Positions 61,727 through 64,000 of a stretch of 64,000 nucleotides of DNA are shown here, in pieces. The notes under the pieces are model-generated. The model was not told the DNA's origin. It did not search any database and saw only the letters and a program-made list of their open reading frames with translations. Within the stretch, counting starts at the first letter, position 1; each line of letters begins with the position of its first letter. The position numbers and the translations under genes were made by a program. This stretch comes from an uncultured Sphingomonas sp. (GTDB taxonomy: Bacteria > Pseudomonadota > Alphaproteobacteria > Sphingomonadales > Sphingomonadaceae): positions 24,779 to 88,778 of the forward strand of contig NZ_CADCWA010000039.1 in the NCBI RefSeq assembly GCF_902806285.1. Direction: 5' to 3'.

Positions 61727-61742
61727 TCACATCCTGATGTGA
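61727..61742. promoter_or_regulatory. 16-bp palindrome upstream of ribBA
   Basis: TCACATC-CT-GATGTGA is a perfect 7+7 inverted repeat 12 bases before the ribBA ATG. It could be an operator or form a small stem in the ribE-ribBA transcript just before the start codon. Confidence 0.5.
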
Positions 61743-61754
61743 TAACGAGTGCTC

Positions 61755-63065
61755 ATGTCTACTTCGCTCATCGACCGCCTGGCAGCCATCATCGACACCG
61801 GTGAGGTCAGCCGGGCCGGCTTGGCCCGTGCGGCCGGCCTTCATCCGAACAGCCTGCGCAAGCTCGGGTCCCCTGACTGGAACCCCACCGCCGACACGCT
61901 GGTGCGGCTGGAGAAGCTGCTCAAGCGCGGCACGGCGGAGGTGCTGGTCGGTGCCGAGCAGATCATCGACCAGGCGCGCAATGGCCGCATGTTCATTCTG
62001 GTTGACGACGACGACCGGGAGAATGAAGGCGACTTGGTCATCCCCGCGCAGATGGCCACGCCCGACGCGATCAACTTCATGGCGCGGCACGGGCGCGGGC
62101 TGATCTGTCTTGCGCTGACCCAGCAGCGGGTCGAGCAGCTCCAGCTGCCGTTGATGGCCCGCACCAACGGCACCCGGCACGAGACCGCCTTCACCGTGTC
62201 GATCGAAGCGCGCCATGGCGTCACCACGGGCATCAGCGCTGCCGACCGGGCACGAACGGTGGCCGTCGCGATCGACAGCGCCAACGGCCCCGATGCGCTG
62301 GTCTCCCCTGGCCACGTCTTCCCGCTGGTGGCGCGGCCGGGGGGCGTGCTGGTCCGGGCGGGACATACGGAAGCGGCGGTGGACGTGTCCCGCCTGGCGG
62401 GGCTCAATCCGTCGGGGGTCATCTGCGAGATCATGCGCGAGGACGGGACCATGGCCCGGCTCGACGACCTGGTCGAGTTCGCGCGCACGCACGGGCTCAA
62501 GATCGGCACCATCCGCGACCTGATCGCCTATCGCCTCAAGAAGGACCACATGGTGGAGCGGGTCGCCCAGACCGGCTTCGTCGGCTGCTCGGGGGCCGAA
62601 TGGCAGGCGCAGGTGTTTCGCGACAAGGCCACCGGGGCCGAGCAACTCGCCCTTGTGCACGGCCCCCTGGACACGAGCCGGCCGGTCCTCGTGCGGATGC
62701 ACAGCCTGGACCTCTTCGCCGACGTGCTCGGCGAGCGCGGCGAGCGGAGCGGCCTGCTGGGCGGCGCGATGCGGATGATCGAGGCCGAGGGCTCCGGCGT
62801 GGTCGTGGCCCTGCACGCCGCGGCGCCGGGCTCGCTGTCGCGCGCGGCCGATCGCCGCTCGGGCAAGGATGTGGCCGCGGGCGACATGCTCCGCGACTAT
62901 GGCATCGGCGCCCAGATCCTCGCGGCGCTCAACGTCCACGACATGATCCTGCTCACCAACACCCGCCATTCGCCGGTGGCGCTCGGCGGCTACGGGCTGG
63001 CGATCGTCGAGGAGCGGTGCATCGACTGCGGTGCGGAGCCCGCGGCCGAGCGCGAGACCGCCTGA
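61755..63065 (+). CDS. ribBA: 3,4-dihydroxy-2-butanone-4-phosphate synthase with N-terminal HTH-like segment and degenerate GCH II domain
   Basis: 436 aa from the ATG at 61755 (GTG 61749 also possible). About 60 N-terminal residues ([34 protein letters not shown]...TLVRLEKLL) look like an XRE-type helix-turn-helix. RibB follows with [34 protein letters not shown] and [24 protein letters not shown]. The C-terminal GCH II fold reads [20 protein letters not shown] where zinc cysteines should be, so that half is probably inactive; ribA at 10.9 kb supplies it. Stop overlaps ribH. Confidence 0.92.
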   Translation: MSTSLIDRLAAIIDTGEVSRAGLARAAGLHPNSLRKLGSPDWNPTADTLVRLEKLLKRGTAEVLVGAEQIIDQARNGRMFILVDDDDRENEGDLVIPAQMATPDAINFMARHGRGLICLALTQQRVEQLQLPLMARTNGTRHETAFTVSIEARHGVTTGISAADRARTVAVAIDSANGPDALVSPGHVFPLVARPGGVLVRAGHTEAAVDVSRLAGLNPSGVICEIMREDGTMARLDDLVEFARTHGLKIGTIRDLIAYRLKKDHMVERVAQTGFVGCSGAEWQAQVFRDKATGAEQLALVHGPLDTSRPVLVRMHSLDLFADVLGERGERSGLLGGAMRMIEAEGSGVVVALHAAAPGSLSRAADRRSGKDVAAGDMLRDYGIGAQILAALNVHDMILLTNTRHSPVALGGYGLAIVEERCIDCGAEPAAERETA

Positions 63066-63487
63066 TGGCCCGGATCCTCATCGCCGAAGCGCGGTTCTAC
63101 GCGCACCTCAACGACATGCTGCTGGCCGGAGCGCGAAGTGCACTGGAGCAGGCCGGCCACAGCCACGAGACGATCACCCTGCCCGGCGCGCTGGAGCTGC
63201 CCGGAGCGATCGCGTTGGCGGCGGAGGATCGCGGGTTCGACGCCTTTGTCGCGCTCGGCGTGGTGATCCGCGGCGAGACCTATCATTTCGAGATCGTCGC
63301 GGGCGAGAGCGCGCGCGGGATCATGGCACTGACCATGGACGGGCTGGCAGTCGGCAACGGCATTCTCACCGTCGAGAACGAAGCGCAGGCGATCGTCCGC
63401 GCCGACCCGGCACAGGGCGACAAGGGCGGCGACGCGGCGCGCGCGGCGCTGGCGTTACTCGCGCTGCGGCAGCGCTTCGTCAGCTGA
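63065..63487 (+). CDS. ribH: 6,7-dimethyl-8-ribityllumazine synthase
   Basis: 140 aa from the ATG at 63065 (TGATG overlap with ribBA); the track ORF from 62600 is ribBA in another frame. [55 protein letters not shown] and [13 protein letters not shown] match lumazine synthase, which joins the RibB product with the RibD product. It closes the operon and converges with the SOUL gene with an 8-base overlap. Confidence 0.95.
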   Translation: MARILIAEARFYAHLNDMLLAGARSALEQAGHSHETITLPGALELPGAIALAAEDRGFDAFVALGVVIRGETYHFEIVAGESARGIMALTMDGLAVGNGILTVENEAQAIVRADPAQGDKGGDAARAALALLALRQRFVS

Positions 63488-64000
63488 GCGGCAGCAGCAC
63501 TTCGCAGCGGCGCAGCGCCGGCGGGATCATCGGCGAGTTGTAGAAGGCGTACTCGGGCTCGACCTGCAGACAGTTCTCGCCGTGTCGCGCCAGCCAGCCG
63601 CGCAGCCGGTCGCCCTCGGCCGCGAGCCGCTCGTCGCTAGCGGTGCCGTGAAAGGTGACCGCCCCGACCCGCCGCGCCGGAACCTCGGTCAGGGTCACGC
63701 CTTCGGGCGCCATCGGCAGCTCGCCGCCTTCCGGCAGGGTCAGCCGCACCCGCCAGCCGCCGTCCACCGCATCGTCGAAGACCGGCGGGTCGCTGGCCAT
63801 CGGGTTGCCCGCATCCTGCAGCACCGGCACCCGCATCGGCAGCCGCTCGCCCGGCCGCGACTTGGCGGTGAGGTAGTCGGACAAGATGCGGTAGCCCTCG
63901 TTCAGGGCCTTCTTGCGCGGACCCTTGACCACCGTCTCGGCGACCTGGAACGCAGGATAGGCGCGAATTTCGAACTCGCGCTCGCTGGCGAGGACGCGAT
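63480..64000 (-). CDS. SOUL-family haem-binding protein (5' end outside window)
   Basis: The gene runs in from the right edge; 173 codons are visible and the start lies beyond 64000. Reading past the track ORF gives [21 protein letters not shown] before [23 protein letters not shown], then MRVPVLQD...RVRLTLPEG and [33 protein letters not shown], ending [22 protein letters not shown]. This is the SOUL/HEBP fold. Bacterial members may bind tetrapyrroles; the role is unknown. Confidence 0.88.
   Translation of the reverse strand, partial: RVLASEREFEIRAYPAFQVAETVVKGPRKKALNEGYRILSDYLTAKSRPGERLPMRVPVLQDAGNPMASDPPVFDDAVDGGWRVRLTLPEGGELPMAPEGVTLTEVPARRVGAVTFHGTASDERLAAEGDRLRGWLARHGENCLQVEPEYAFYNSPMIPPALRRCEVLLPLS

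Noticed and set aside
61703-61754. FMN riboswitch before ribBA
   Set aside because: The gap is only 52 bases and lacks the conserved multi-stem RFN core; only a 16-bp palindrome is present.

Overview
The window is about 64 kb of dense, GC-rich (roughly two thirds by eye) bacterial chromosome. Gene content and order point to an alphaproteobacterium of the sphingomonad type: a parA-parB-rsmG-mnmG-mnmE block beside rho-hemJ-hemE, then maf-aroE-coaE-dnaQ; alphaproteobacterial families (DUF1491, DUF3576, MmcB, DUF4170, UbiH-type hydroxylase, ScfR-type regulator); very short intergenic gaps; many 4-base start/stop overlaps; and many GTG/TTG starts. I see no insertion sequences, prophage, CRISPR array or rRNA genes. 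Apart from two tRNA genes (Gly-GCC, Leu-GAG), nearly everything is core housekeeping.

Layout. 0-13 kb: 5' end of tsaD; hemC-hemD with a membrane protein; a class A beta-lactamase-like protein; tRNA-Gly with a duplicated 3' end; a thioredoxin/TPR protein with a Lon N-domain protein; ubiH; ftsK-lolA; xth-ribA; a PLP protein and a ThiE-like protein. 13-19 kb: an outer-membrane barrel candidate, a DUF3576 lipoprotein and leuS-lptE-holA. 18.7-27.8 kb, all on minus: parB, parA, rsmG, mnmG, mnmE, terC, rho, hemJ, hemE. 28-33 kb, all on plus: maf, aroE, coaE, dnaQ, ptsN, DUF1491, a cell-wall hydrolase and mmcB. The strand switch at the hemE-maf gap, DnaA-box-like sites and an AT-rich tract there, and parS sites nearby mark a very likely chromosomal replication origin (27753-28046).

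33-45 kb: ankyrin protein, YcgN, YgjP-type peptidase, PBP1A, msrB, an uncharacterised DUF2868/DUF3482 membrane GTPase pair, tRNA-Leu, a zinc-ribbon protein and ftsE-ftsX-ydcF-plsC. 45-54 kb: pheT and pheS, then a glyoxylate-shunt island (ScfR regulator divergent from aceA, DUF4170, aceB), which separates pheST from rplT-rpmI. 54-64 kb: VOC protein, SDR, prs, nadE-gltX, a TonB-like protein behind a Zur-like palindrome, and a riboflavin operon ribD-ribE-ribBA-ribH, ending in a partial SOUL haem-binding protein.

The strongest observations are the hemE-maf origin with three parS-like palindromes (one inside rsmG), and a riboflavin enzyme that carries an N-terminal helix-turn-helix-like segment and a GTP cyclohydrolase II domain stripped of its zinc cysteines, with an intact GCH II (ribA) 50 kb away and a 16-bp palindrome just upstream. 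Others are a Zur-like box before the TonB-like gene, an operator-like inverted repeat between the regulator and aceA, the island that breaks the rplT-pheS linkage, and a polyglutamine tail on ribosomal protein L20. No clearly new multi-gene defence or biosynthetic system is visible; the DUF2868/DUF3482 pair is the best candidate for an uncharacterised one.
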